Assembly: GCF_025660475.1 (NCBI RefSeq) | Contig: NZ_JAOUSF010000002.1 | Location: forward strand, 434,001 to 498,000 | Direction of reading: 5' to 3' | From: Perspicuibacillus lycopersici | GTDB taxonomy: Bacteria > Bacillota > Bacilli > Bacillales > Caldibacillaceae | Length of the DNA stretch: 64,000 nucleotides | Part shown: positions 24,457 through 33,594 of the stretch, piece by piece | How the letters are laid out: each line of letters begins with the position of its first letter | Position numbering within the stretch: position 1 is the stretch's first letter | Notes under the pieces: model-generated | What the model saw: only the letters and a program-made list of their open reading frames with translations | The model's database searches: none | Told to the model about the DNA's origin: nothing | Position numbers and translations under genes: made by a program

Positions 24457-24964
24457 TCTTTTATCCCCTATCTTGTAAACTACTTCCTATACTTAACAAA
24501 TATGTAGTACTACTGTATACGGCTTTTCTATACGGAATGTTTCAATAAACATGATTCTTCTAGTTATCAGTTGATTGGAAAAGGACCCACTTGTTCTGTT
24601 TAGTTAATGGTTCTTGTCGATTTATGCGTTTAAATAAAATGGAATTCCTTGTATTCCCAATAGATGAAGTCAATTTCAATCAAACGTTTGTTTAAATTTT
24701 TCTGTTGGATTTTGTCATAAGACATGTGTATGTGCACTAGGAGAAATGCTATAAAATATACGGCTGTTTTCGTATAGTAAGTAGTTCAGATAACATGGAG
24801 AAAATTCAAATTCACTGGTTAAATAGCAATATGAATGATCCAGGCAATTAACCATTCAAAAAACACAAAAAAAGCTTGAGGAAAATTTCCACCTCAAGCT
24901 TTTTGAGTTTTATGGTAGTATGTTGGCGCTTTTATTAAAGCACTCGTTACCTCAATAACTTCGC
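24457..24964. other. 508-bp intergenic region with palindrome and hairpins
   Basis: No gene is seen. It holds CAAACGTTTG (24681-24690) in the context TTTCAATCAAACGTTTGTTT, then TATACG-GCTGTTTT-CGTATA (24757-24776), a second copy of the hairpin near 13.47 kb. The terminator listed separately also lies here. A degenerate GTATACGGCTTTTCTATACG lies at 24515-24534. Confidence 0.5.
24867..24905 (-). terminator. Terminator of the deoxyribosyltransferase-like gene
   Basis: AAAGCTTGAGG (24871-24881) pairs with CCTCAAGCTTT (24892-24902). A/T runs on both sides make it usable in both directions. It lies 60 nt after the stop of the minus-strand gene. Confidence 0.85.
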
Positions 24965-25351
24965 TTATTTTGTTACTGCTGTAATCAATTCATCCATGGG
25001 TCCAATACATTTTTCAATTTCAGATAAATGGTAAAACGTACTGGTTGTTTCAAATTTATTTATTTCATCATTTGGTGAGTACAGATAAATTCTTTTTCCT
25101 TGTCCAAGTGCAATTCCAAACTCAATATGACTTCCTTTACCTGCTGGTAATAAAACAATAATAAAATCTGCTTCCAATACAGCATTTCTTTCCTGCTGTC
25201 CTATTTCTTTTAACTCCTCAACCGTTGAAGCTCTTTCATTTTGTGTCCAATCATATGTTTGAATGTAACCTTTACTTATTAACTCATTACTAACGTAACG
25301 AACTTTATCTATGTTTTTAAAGCTCGATGCAACATAAAACTTTTTCATCAT
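24965..25351 (-). CDS. Nucleoside 2-deoxyribosyltransferase-like protein
   Basis: About 129 residues; ATG at 25351 lies 8 nt behind GGGAG, better than the TTG at 25357. KKFYVASSFKNIDKVRYVSN, the central EADFIIVLLPAGKGSHIEFG and ALGQGKRIYLYSP match the Rossmann-like nucleoside 2-deoxyribosyltransferase family, where the Glu in SHIEFG is the usual nucleophile. It may exchange or hydrolyse nucleoside N-glycosidic bonds; the substrate cannot be read. It has its own terminator. Confidence 0.82.
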   Translation of the reverse strand: MMKKFYVASSFKNIDKVRYVSNELISKGYIQTYDWTQNERASTVEELKEIGQQERNAVLEADFIIVLLPAGKGSHIEFGIALGQGKRIYLYSPNDEINKFETTSTFYHLSEIEKCIGPMDELITAVTK

Positions 25352-25519
25352 TATCAAATCTCCCTTAACACAGAAACTCTACCACAAAAACCCATTCTTC
25401 ATTTTTCTATATAGTTCATAACGACGTACCAATTAGCACCCTAAACCTATCTCATGAATAACAACAACCCTTTAGAAAACGGCCAAAAAACAACAACTCG
25501 TGATTTGGACAAACACCAA

Positions 25520-26122
25520 TTATTTCGTTTTCTTAAAATCTATTAATGGCAAAACTCCCGCTACTATACATGCCAATACAACCCCAATCGCATCCACAAC
25601 GAACACATCGATCAACTGCCCCGTCCGACCGGAGACAAATGTTTGATGCCATTCGTCTAGTGCGGCATAGCCGAGCGAAAAAATGGCAGGTACTATGTAT
25701 TTAATGCCTATCCCTTTATAATAAGGTACATAGCTTAATGTTTTGAACCAAAATACGGTTAAAATGAAATATTCGAGGATATGTGCGGATTTTCTGAGCA
25801 GAAATTCCAAAAATGCATAAGGATCCTGTGTGGTGATCTGGTGGTCATTATAGTGGAATTCAACCGTCGGTAGTGTGGTTTCGGTGATTTTTACCTTTTC
25901 TTGTAGGAACGGTTTGATGTCTTGTTTGTCATAGGACATATTGGAGAAAGTGAACATGACAAGCATGATGGCTATTGTCCTGACTAGCCATATCCAAAAT
26001 TTTTGATGGAATCTCATTACTTGCCACTCACTTTCCGCCAACATGTAGTGGATACTCCATCCGTATGTATTTTTTTCGTATTCTTTCATAGACTCCGACA
26101 ATTCTACAAAAGAACGATACAT
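25520..26122 (-). CDS. VanZ family membrane protein
   Basis: 200 residues from 26122, or 165 from ATG at 26017 (MRFHQKFWIWLVRT), which resembles typical VanZ starts. The VanZ core is RKSAHILEYFIL followed by AALDEWHQTFVSGRTGQLID and a final membrane span (VFVVDAIGVVLACIVAGVL). Four spans are visible. VanZ domains give low-level teicoplanin resistance in some enterococci; the role of the many Bacillus paralogs is unclear. A damaged second copy lies at about 41.06-41.35 kb, and its similarity extends upstream of the shorter start. Confidence 0.88.
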   Translation of the reverse strand: MYRSFVELSESMKEYEKNTYGWSIHYMLAESEWQVMRFHQKFWIWLVRTIAIMLVMFTFSNMSYDKQDIKPFLQEKVKITETTLPTVEFHYNDHQITTQDPYAFLEFLLRKSAHILEYFILTVFWFKTLSYVPYYKGIGIKYIVPAIFSLGYAALDEWHQTFVSGRTGQLIDVFVVDAIGVVLACIVAGVLPLIDFKKTK

Positions 26123-26236
26123 ACAAACGTCACGCTATGGTTTTTCACCTATTTTTTCGGAGTTGCTTCCTACGATAGTTTCCATTTGACTGATTGTTAC
26201 AGTCAAGGTAGCTTTCCTTTTCAAATTTTTTCAGAT

Positions 26237-26390
26237 TAATTTTACCAAAAGTGCAGTAGTTCCACTCCCATAGGAGTTGTCTACTTTTGATGAACCGCAT
26301 GCTGCAGCCCATTCGAAAAATACATCATCAGTTAAGCTTCCTTGTAATAGATTATTAGTAACTAATATCCACTAGCCACCAAAATCAACA
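26237..26390 (-). pseudogene. Unidentified coding remnant
   Basis: On the minus strand LLQGSLTDDVFFEWAAACGS continues SKVDNSYGSGTTALLVKLI to a stop at about 26237. The amino-acid make-up looks like a true protein C-terminus, but stops and a frame change appear about 40 residues upstream and there is no start. I cannot name the family. The rest of the 26123-26619 gap is A/T-rich, with a 14-bp palindrome GAAGATCGATCTTC near 26486. Confidence 0.35.
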
Positions 26391-26619
26391 AGTGATCATG
26401 GTAATTATTAAACAATCAAAGTGGATATTTCTCGCTATCCCCCCTCTGACTTTTAAATTAATTCCTTGACCCCCGATGATATGAAGATCGATCTTCGAGT
26501 TATATTATATCATAATTGTAAATTTTAGACAATTAAAATTTTAAATTATTTAGAATAAATTATAATAATAAAAATAAATAGATAACTAAAATGATATTAC
26601 TACCTTTCACTAACAATTC

Positions 26620-27315
26620 TTATTTTAATTTTGCTAATCTATCATTATACATTTGAAAGCTTTTTATTAGTTCATTAAGTTTCAATTGATTTGTCCTCTC
26701 AACGGTCATATCCGCCTTTTTCCGTAATGCTTCATTTGTTCCAACAGCAACGGCAAACATTCCTGCTGCTTTTATCGATTCGATCCCCGCTTCCGCATCT
26801 TCAATACCGATACAAGCCTCTGCTGTGACATTCATTTGTTCTGCAGCTTTTAAAAATACTTCTGGGTCTGGTTTGCTTCTTTTTACAGTTGCGGCATCAA
26901 CAATGGTATCAAAGAAATTACCAATTTGTAATTTCTCGATTACCGCTGGTGCATTTTTGCTTGCGGAGGCTAATCCAATTTTATAGTGATTGGATTTTAT
27001 ATTTGCCAATAAGGAATGTATCCCAGGTAACAAATCATTTGGGGTTACTTGTTGGATTAGTTCTTTGTAATGTTCATTTTTCTTTGTAGCCAAAAATTCC
27101 TTTTCTTCTAGAGAAAAGTTAGTTTCCCTATTATTGAGTGCAAGTATTCGATTTAATGATTCTAGTCTGCTAACGCCTTTTAATCTTTCGTTAAATTCCC
27201 GATCAATTTTTATCCCTAATTCTTCGCCGAGTTGTTTCCAAGCAAGAAAATGATATTCCGCCGTATCTGTTATGACACCATCCAGGTCAAAAATAAACGC
27301 TTGTAATTCAGCCAT
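26620..27315 (-). CDS. pgmB: Beta-phosphoglucomutase
   Basis: 231 residues, HAD superfamily with a helical cap. FDLDGVITDTAEYHFLAWK (9-27) supplies the nucleophile Asp10 and acid/base Asp12, GLASASKNAP is motif II, and KPDPEVFLKAAE followed by GIEDAEAGIESIKAAGM is the motif III/IV region. It converts beta-glucose 1-phosphate to glucose 6-phosphate. The start follows AAAGGGAGG. It lies just after the GH65 phosphorylase gene, whose product would be beta-glucose 1-phosphate, so the two form one pathway step. Confidence 0.94.
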   Translation of the reverse strand: MAELQAFIFDLDGVITDTAEYHFLAWKQLGEELGIKIDREFNERLKGVSRLESLNRILALNNRETNFSLEEKEFLATKKNEHYKELIQQVTPNDLLPGIHSLLANIKSNHYKIGLASASKNAPAVIEKLQIGNFFDTIVDAATVKRSKPDPEVFLKAAEQMNVTAEACIGIEDAEAGIESIKAAGMFAVAVGTNEALRKKADMTVERTNQLKLNELIKSFQMYNDRLAKLK

Positions 27316-27365
27316 TTTTAGTAACCTCCCTTTTTCCGATTCTTTTCAAATAAAAAATACAACGG

Positions 27366-27391
27366 AAGCACCCTTCAAATAACGGGTGCCT
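27366..27391 (-). other. Stem-loop between GH65 and pgmB genes
   Basis: On the minus strand GCACCC (27389-27384) pairs with GGGTGC (27373-27368) in the 81-bp gap. A T-rich stretch follows only about 12 nt later, so it is a weak terminator or processing element that could lower pgmB relative to GH65. Confidence 0.4.
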
Positions 27392-27396
27392 CTCTA

Positions 27397-29742
27397 TTAA
27401 ACTAGTGAAAATGTCGTTTCTAGTTTCGGCTCAATAACCACTTCATTTTCTGTGACAAAAAGTGATACTGCCTTATTTGATTCATTACGTATTTTTACAT
27501 CCTTTTGCGTAGCAACGATAGAAAGCTCACTACCCTTCCAGAATATTTTGAAGGAAAGTTTTTCCCAGCTTTCTGGTATATTTGGACGAATGCGGAGACT
27601 ACCATCCACCATTCGGACGCCACCAAAACCAAAGACGATTGATTGCCAAATACCACCGAGCGATGCTGCATGGATACCTGCATCACTAGACTTTAAAGCT
27701 GGCCCTAAATCAATTCGGATCGCTTCTTCAAACATTTGATAAGCTATTTCCTTTTCTCCAAGATCAGCTGCGAGAATGCAATGAGTGGATCTGCTCAAGG
27801 ATGAGTCATGCAATGTTTTCGGCTCGTAATAATCCCAATTCGCACGCTTAATATCATTCGAATATAAGTCTTCTAATAAATAAAGGAGAATTAAAACATC
27901 AGCCTGTTTAGTAATTTGCATGTCATTCACTTGTTCGAGATTGTATTTCAGAAATAGTGTTCCTACCTCTTCCGCATTTTTATATTCTGTTAAATCAATA
28001 ATTTCCTTTTGTAAATACGTATCATCTTGCGGAATAATCCCCTGCTCATTTGGCTGTGGCAAATATAGCTTGGCGGATTTTTCTTCCCATAGTTTTCGGT
28101 AGTGTGCAAGATTCCACTTCTCTTCTAACGGTTGCAATACCGCTGGGTTATTTTTTACTAAACGATCATAGTATTCAATTGCCTTTTGGATATTCCAATT
28201 TGCCATATGATTAGTGAAAGCGTTGTTATTGACATGCTCCTTGTATTCATCTGGCCCTACTACATCATTGATTTCATATCGTTGCTTCTGTTCATTCCAT
28301 TCCAAGCGGGATTGCCAGAAGATTGCCGTGCTAAAAATAAGCTCATAACCGTAACGATTCATAAAATCGTCGTCACCAGTATATTGATAATACTGCCAAG
28401 TCGCGTAAGCAATATCTGCGCTTATGTGCTGTTCAATAAAACCGGACCAAATAATCGTTGATTCTCCTGTAACAATATCAGCTGCTCCATAAACGGGGGT
28501 TACTTCACCTTCATCTAGCCATGCAGATTCCCAAGGGAACATTGCCCCGTCATAGTTATTTTCCTTCGCCTTCTTTATCGCACCATCTAATGTTAACCAG
28601 CGGTACTCTAAAAGCTTGCGAGCAACCTCTGGTTGGCTAAGTATAAAAAATGGCACAATAAATATTTCATTATCCCAGAATGCATGGCCTTTATAGCCCT
28701 CTCCTGATAAGCCTTTTGCACCAATACTCATTCGATTATCATGTGCAGGTGTCATCCCAATCAAATGGTAAATTGCAAACCGGATCGCTAGCTGATGGAA
28801 GTCATTCCCTTCAATGACAATCGGAAATTTTTCCCATACTTCTACTTCCCAAGCATTTTTATGTTCAGTAAATAATGTTTGATAATCCCCCGCTTGTTCA
28901 AATGCCTCTAGCGTTTCTTCTTTCCAAGCTTCTCCATTCTCGATGTCCCTGCTTGTATAAACTCCGGAGATTTTTTCAAGTGTGATCGATTCATTTTTCA
29001 AAACTTCGATATGCTTATACTCCATGAAAATTCGACGTCTTTCCATGAAAATTATGTTCTCAGGTTGAATCACTTCGTTATGCTGCAAAAATTGGTGTCT
29101 GCAGTAATGGACGAATTCAATATGGGAGGTAGTTGTTTCTTGTTCCATTTTCAATGTATGTTGATGATAGAGTCTCTTTTCTCCCTCTTTAAAATGCTGT
29201 GTACCACTATTGGTAACCTGCCCATTAATACCGGAGCGAATGTTAATTACTGCGCTATTTGTTAATGGTGTAATCGTAATTCTTTGTGCCAGCAAATGTT
29301 TATTAGCTAAAGAGACAAAACGTCGAAATTCCAGCTGATAGCGATTACCATCCGGAGATTCCCATTCTACTAATCTTATTAATTCCGCATTTTTTAAATG
29401 GAGTGTTTTCTCATAGGATAGTATTTTCCCGTCCGTTAATTGAAATCGTTTACCATTTAAGAAAATATCCACCTCTAGCATATCTGCAGCATTAGGTAAT
29501 TCACTTACTTCCTGATCACCTGGGAATTTATTAAACGTACCGGAAACAAATAGCCCACGTTTTTCATTTGGATATTTTTCTTCGGATGCTGCACGTTGAC
29601 CCATATAACCATTTCCTAACGTGAAAATAGCCTCTGTCTTTCCTAAATATTCAGGTAAAAAGGTTGTTTCTGTAATTAGCCAATTTTTCTCTTCCTTCTT
29701 GCCGATTTCATAATTTAAAATAGAAGCCGATTGTTTTACCAT
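27397..29742 (-). CDS. Glycoside hydrolase family 65 disaccharide phosphorylase
   Basis: 781 residues with the GH65 layout: N-terminal beta-sandwich (about 1-270), (alpha/alpha)6 barrel (about 310-680) and a small C-terminal beta domain. The barrel carries GEGYKGHAFWDNEIF (347-361) and VGPDEYKEH (495-503), where Glu499 is the general acid. Enzymes of this family use phosphate to split alpha-glucosides (maltose, kojibiose, nigerose, trehalose, glucosylglycerol, glucosylrhamnose), releasing beta-glucose 1-phosphate. The specificity cannot be read here. It has its own LacI-controlled promoter and is followed by pgmB. Confidence 0.93.
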   Translation of the reverse strand: MVKQSASILNYEIGKKEEKNWLITETTFLPEYLGKTEAIFTLGNGYMGQRAASEEKYPNEKRGLFVSGTFNKFPGDQEVSELPNAADMLEVDIFLNGKRFQLTDGKILSYEKTLHLKNAELIRLVEWESPDGNRYQLEFRRFVSLANKHLLAQRITITPLTNSAVINIRSGINGQVTNSGTQHFKEGEKRLYHQHTLKMEQETTTSHIEFVHYCRHQFLQHNEVIQPENIIFMERRRIFMEYKHIEVLKNESITLEKISGVYTSRDIENGEAWKEETLEAFEQAGDYQTLFTEHKNAWEVEVWEKFPIVIEGNDFHQLAIRFAIYHLIGMTPAHDNRMSIGAKGLSGEGYKGHAFWDNEIFIVPFFILSQPEVARKLLEYRWLTLDGAIKKAKENNYDGAMFPWESAWLDEGEVTPVYGAADIVTGESTIIWSGFIEQHISADIAYATWQYYQYTGDDDFMNRYGYELIFSTAIFWQSRLEWNEQKQRYEINDVVGPDEYKEHVNNNAFTNHMANWNIQKAIEYYDRLVKNNPAVLQPLEEKWNLAHYRKLWEEKSAKLYLPQPNEQGIIPQDDTYLQKEIIDLTEYKNAEEVGTLFLKYNLEQVNDMQITKQADVLILLYLLEDLYSNDIKRANWDYYEPKTLHDSSLSRSTHCILAADLGEKEIAYQMFEEAIRIDLGPALKSSDAGIHAASLGGIWQSIVFGFGGVRMVDGSLRIRPNIPESWEKLSFKIFWKGSELSIVATQKDVKIRNESNKAVSLFVTENEVVIEPKLETTFSLV

Positions 29743-29803
29743 GACATATCCTTTCTTCTATACATATTTTCACCAAATGTAAAGCGCTTTCTTTTAATCT
29801 TAG

Positions 29804-29830
29804 ATTATACGAAACGTTTCGGATTGTCAA
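29804..29830 (-). promoter_or_regulatory. LacI-controlled promoter of GH65-pgmB
   Basis: On the minus strand TTGACA (29830-29825) and TATAAT (29809-29804) are separated by 15 bp. The palindrome CGAAACGTTTCG (29821-29810) fills the spacer. It matches the operator at the transporter promoter (39231-39242). A cre-like AAAGCGCTTT lies just downstream (29781-29790). Confidence 0.75.
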
Positions 29831-29833
29831 CAG

Positions 29834-29868
29834 TAAAAAGGTCACTATATTTAGTAACAATAGTGACC
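29834..29868 (-). terminator. Terminator after the LacI-family gene
   Basis: On the minus strand GGTCACTA pairs with TAGTGACC (29868-29840), followed by TTTTT. It separates the transporter-GH36-lacI transcript from GH65-pgmB. Confidence 0.85.
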
Positions 29869-29904
29869 CGTAACGTTTTGATTATATACATTCGATTAAT
29901 CGTT

Positions 29905-30921
29905 TTACCCACCTGGTTGTGCGGTCGATTCCCGTAAAATTAGTTCATTTTGAATAATAATATGCCTTTGCGTGGAGCTATTTTGAATGATTTCCAACAA
30001 TAGCTCGGTGCCTCTTTTTCCAAGCTCAAATGGTTTTTGCCCAATTGTACTTAATGTTGGACTTGTATATTGTGTTAACAAAATATTATCAAAACCAATG
30101 ATGGATAAATCCTTTGGTACATCGAGCTTTAGTTCTTTCGCCGCCTTTAATACACCAAGCGCCATAATGTCACTGGCACAGAAAAATGCGGTTACCTCAG
30201 GGTTACTAAGTAAAAAATCCAATGATGCGCGATAAGCCTTTTCTTCTTCATAATCACCGTAGCACACTAAATTCTCATCCACTTCTAGTCCCGCTTCCGA
30301 AAGACCTTCCTTGTACGATTGGTATCTAATTTCACTAACATATGCATGCTTATGGCCATTCATATACGCAATGTTTCTATGCCCTAATCGCGCCAAGTAT
30401 TTAATGGCTTTCTTTACACTATCATGTTGATTACTTGTTACATAACCGGTCGTTTCATTTTCAATGGGAATATCCACTAAAACCGTTGGAACCGATCCTT
30501 TAATCGCTTCCTGTAAATAAGGGTCCTCCTTCTTCAAGCCTTGGATAATAATCCCCTCTAAATTCCGTTCACTAACAATTTGGCGAAAGGTTTTATTTTT
30601 TTGCTTAGAGGAGGAAGTACTTAATAGAATCATTTCATAGCCTGCCTCTGTCACGAACTCGCTGATTCCACAAAGCACTTCAAAGGTAAAGTTATCTTTT
30701 GCACTTTCCCTTTTTAAATCGGACACAAGAAATCCAATGGTTTTCGATCGCTTTGTGACAAGACTTTGTGCATTGATATTCGGAGTGTATTCCAGTTTTT
30801 CAGCTGCAGCAAGAATAATATCACGGGTTTCCTTATTCACATCATCGTATCCGTTAAGTGCCCGCGATACCGTTGTGACGGAATAGCCGGTAATTCGTGC
30901 CAAATCTTTTAATGTTACCAA
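29905..30921 (-). CDS. LacI family transcriptional regulator
   Basis: 338 residues with a TTG start behind GAGAGGATG. The N-terminal DNA-binding domain is VTLKDLARITGYSVTTVSRA with the hinge helix in NINAQSLVTKRS. The rest is a periplasmic-binding-protein-like sensor (TIGFLVSDLKRES, SIIGFDNILLTQY). It is the last gene of the transporter operon and ends at a terminator. The likely targets are the two promoters with C(C/G)AAACGTTT(T/C)G(G) palindromes, one of which drives its own operon. The ligand should be a sugar of the pathway. Confidence 0.94.
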   Translation of the reverse strand: MVTLKDLARITGYSVTTVSRALNGYDDVNKETRDIILAAAEKLEYTPNINAQSLVTKRSKTIGFLVSDLKRESAKDNFTFEVLCGISEFVTEAGYEMILLSTSSSKQKNKTFRQIVSERNLEGIIIQGLKKEDPYLQEAIKGSVPTVLVDIPIENETTGYVTSNQHDSVKKAIKYLARLGHRNIAYMNGHKHAYVSEIRYQSYKEGLSEAGLEVDENLVCYGDYEEEKAYRASLDFLLSNPEVTAFFCASDIMALGVLKAAKELKLDVPKDLSIIGFDNILLTQYTSPTLSTIGQKPFELGKRGTELLLEIIQNSSTQRHIIIQNELILRESTAQPGG

Positions 30922-31005
30922 GGTGTTTCATCCTCTCACTATTAACCACATTCATTATCTTTAGCATACATTGTGAATCCAATAATTAACAAATCGTATG
31001 CATTA

Positions 31006-32883
31006 TTAACATTCTGATATATATAATAAACTTGATGCACTCGTTAAAAAAGATACATCTAGCTGTTCTAGCTCATATCCAGCTCGAATGAAGGTGACAT
31101 TATTGTCGATATCTTTCACTCGATAGGTTTTCTGATCATTTATACCGGATAGCCTTATGCTTGGAAATTCCTTTGTTGGATCGAAGCGAAATAAGAAAAT
31201 AAGCATGTCATTTCCGGAAATAAATTGATATGCTTCATTTCCATTTCCTGCCCGATTGCCTTGTGCAGTTAACCGATACATATCCGATTGGATGATTAAC
31301 GGAAAAATAGTTTCTTTATACTCTGTTAGCCCTTTTCGTACGATGCTCTTTACTTGTTGATTCCAATCCTTTATTGGATGGGAGAATCCGTACCGGTGCA
31401 TCCCCGCAATTCTTAGAAACGCAAGAATATCCGCTTCCGAGCATTCATTATAGTTTTTCCAAGGGAATGGCGGCTGAATATTTTCTTCTGTTACCGTCTG
31501 TGACCAAGTAAAATGCAAACAGCGTACAGGTGGGATAATTAAGCTCGCTGCCCAGAAAACTTGTAATTGGTGTGAGGCATAGTCCGGATCACTTAGAAAA
31601 TTGATATGGGTGTTTCTCATCATTCCCCAATCCGTTCGTAAGCCACCAGAGGAACAATTCTCAATAACTAAATGAGGAAACCTTCCCCTTAGTTTTGTTA
31701 AAACCTCGTATAAGCCCTGATAATGTTCGTACAGCCCGTCACCGCTGGAATGATCATGGTCTAGCCGATTACAGCCTTCCCCAGGATCTAAATTAAAGTC
31801 CAGTTTCAGCCAATCACATTCCAAATCCGCTAGCAGATCCGTCAATGTTTTCAGCGCCCATTCTCGAACAGGCTTGTGCCCAAAGCACACATAGCCTAAA
31901 TCCTCCCCATCTCTATCTGCTGCAAAGTGTGGATGCGACTGCCGAAGTTCCGCTTTTTTCCCTAATGCCTCAATTTCACACCATATGCCGAAGTGGAGCC
32001 CTAATTTTTTTGCCTCTTCACTTAATTTCTTTAATCCAGAGGGGAATCGTGCACGATTGACTATCGACCAATCTCCTCGAACTTCTGTCCAATCTTCCCC
32101 TTCACCAAACCAACCAGCATCAAGGACAACGGTTTCTATCCCTAGTGTAGCTGCTTCCCTCATATTTTCTAATACGATATTCTCGTCTATAAATTTATCC
32201 TCATATGTCCACCAATGATTCCAGCTTACTAAAGACCTTTTCAACAGTGGGGTATTGGGAAACACACATGCTTCTCCATATGCCACCATATGCTGCGAGG
32301 CAATATTTAAATCGGCACCGCTAGCATGCACCACATGAATACTCTCCCAGCTGTTTTTTGGTGGGACATAGGTAGAAAATGATTGCTCAAGCCCTACCTG
32401 AAGCCGTAATTTTTCATTTTCGGGTTCAAAGGCAATTCTCCAGTTGCCGCTCCATGCGATATTTAGTAGATTGGTTTGATTGTTTGCTTCCCAATAAATA
32501 AAAGGATGATACGCGGCGGATGAGCGTCCTTTGTTATTTTCTATTTCCCAGCTATCCTTCACCAAAACATGTTCTGGCTGATATTCCGCTCCCCAGGAAC
32601 TTTTAAAATAATGGACCTCTAGACAGGAGGTATCTAGTAAACGATCGAAAGGGTGAACCGCTTCTATTTTCAAATCCTCTGAGGTGTCATTATGAAGTAC
32701 AAACCAATATTCTGCTTGCTGCTCACCTTGTGACCGTTGGAAAAAATGAATGGTAGCTGAGACTTGATCCAATACATATATCGTTTCTGTTTCGATAACA
32801 TTCGTTTCTTTATGTTCGGTTTGTTTTACAATTGTCTGCTCGCTTGCGTGATACTTTATACCATTAACGATTATGCTAAACAT
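31006..32883 (-). CDS. GH36 family glycosidase (alpha-galactosidase-like)
   Basis: 625 residues with a GH36/clan D barrel: SWNHWWTYEDKFIDE (220-234), VLDAGWFG (253-260), FGIWCEIEALG (298-308), nucleophile Asp362 in DWLKLDFNL, the signature ENCSSGGLR (408-416) and acid/base Asp432 in FLSDPDY. There is no signal peptide, so it acts in the cytosol on imported sugars. It is somewhat shorter than the usual 720-750-residue bacterial alpha-galactosidases. The genomic partners point to an alpha-linked oligosaccharide, but whether galactose is released is not certain. The start follows AAAGGAGAG. Confidence 0.9.
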   Translation of the reverse strand: MFSIIVNGIKYHASEQTIVKQTEHKETNVIETETIYVLDQVSATIHFFQRSQGEQQAEYWFVLHNDTSEDLKIEAVHPFDRLLDTSCLEVHYFKSSWGAEYQPEHVLVKDSWEIENNKGRSSAAYHPFIYWEANNQTNLLNIAWSGNWRIAFEPENEKLRLQVGLEQSFSTYVPPKNSWESIHVVHASGADLNIASQHMVAYGEACVFPNTPLLKRSLVSWNHWWTYEDKFIDENIVLENMREAATLGIETVVLDAGWFGEGEDWTEVRGDWSIVNRARFPSGLKKLSEEAKKLGLHFGIWCEIEALGKKAELRQSHPHFAADRDGEDLGYVCFGHKPVREWALKTLTDLLADLECDWLKLDFNLDPGEGCNRLDHDHSSGDGLYEHYQGLYEVLTKLRGRFPHLVIENCSSGGLRTDWGMMRNTHINFLSDPDYASHQLQVFWAASLIIPPVRCLHFTWSQTVTEENIQPPFPWKNYNECSEADILAFLRIAGMHRYGFSHPIKDWNQQVKSIVRKGLTEYKETIFPLIIQSDMYRLTAQGNRAGNGNEAYQFISGNDMLIFLFRFDPTKEFPSIRLSGINDQKTYRVKDIDNNVTFIRAGYELEQLDVSFLTSASSLLYISEC

Positions 32884-32932
32884 AGGAACTCTCCTTTAAA
32901 AGTCATCGCTTTTGTTTCAAAACTAATGCTAG

Positions 32933-33586
32933 TTACCATTGCTCCGAAGGTTTATCAGAAGAAACACTCTCCCTATTCCCCCATTTTTTCTGTAGCTTAA
33001 GGATTTTTCTTTTAAATAATTGTGTATTGAACATACACCAAAAAACCGATAAACTACCGACAAAAAACAACATAATCCCTGGAACAAGTAATATTGCTAA
33101 GTAAATAACGAGTAGACCAACGAAAACCAATACATAAATATGCGGCTGCGAAAGACTAAAAATAAATAGCTTTACTGTTTCCTTCCAATTCATCCGTTCG
33201 TCGATAATAAGCGGATGAATAAGAAAGCTCCCAATTGAAAGAAAGAAGAACATAAAGTACCACGCATATTTTAATACGACAGAAAAGGTAACGTCCATGT
33301 TGCCCCAAAACATGATGTTACTGAATGCGACAACCATAAGAAAAAGTGCAACATAGCCATACTTTTCCGCGATCCAGAAATTTTGCCGATAGGAACTCCA
33401 AAATGTTTTCCAGATGGAGGTAGTTGATTTCTCTAGCCATACTTTACTAACCTTACTTGCTGCATGGATCGAAGGGAAAATCCCGAAAACTACTGCTCCC
33501 ACAATGATCCCTAAAACCATTAATAGATTTAAATAGACAAAGAGCATTACCCAGTAACACGCATTCATCAATTTTGAGGCAACCAT
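32933..33586 (-). CDS. DUF624 (YesL-like) membrane protein
   Basis: 217 residues with five or so membrane spans and the DUF624 pattern NLLMVLGIIVGAVVFGIFPS near the N-terminus, continuing with IHAASKVSKVW. YesL-type proteins sit beside sugar ABC transporter operons in Bacillaceae; their role is unknown, with help to transport or sensing suggested. It lies between the two glycosidase genes of the operon, 9 nt after the debranching-type enzyme gene. Confidence 0.88.
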   Translation of the reverse strand: MVASKLMNACYWVMLFVYLNLLMVLGIIVGAVVFGIFPSIHAASKVSKVWLEKSTTSIWKTFWSSYRQNFWIAEKYGYVALFLMVVAFSNIMFWGNMDVTFSVVLKYAWYFMFFFLSIGSFLIHPLIIDERMNWKETVKLFIFSLSQPHIYVLVFVGLLVIYLAILLVPGIMLFFVGSLSVFWCMFNTQLFKRKILKLQKKWGNRESVSSDKPSEQW

Positions 33587-33594
33587 TTTATCAC

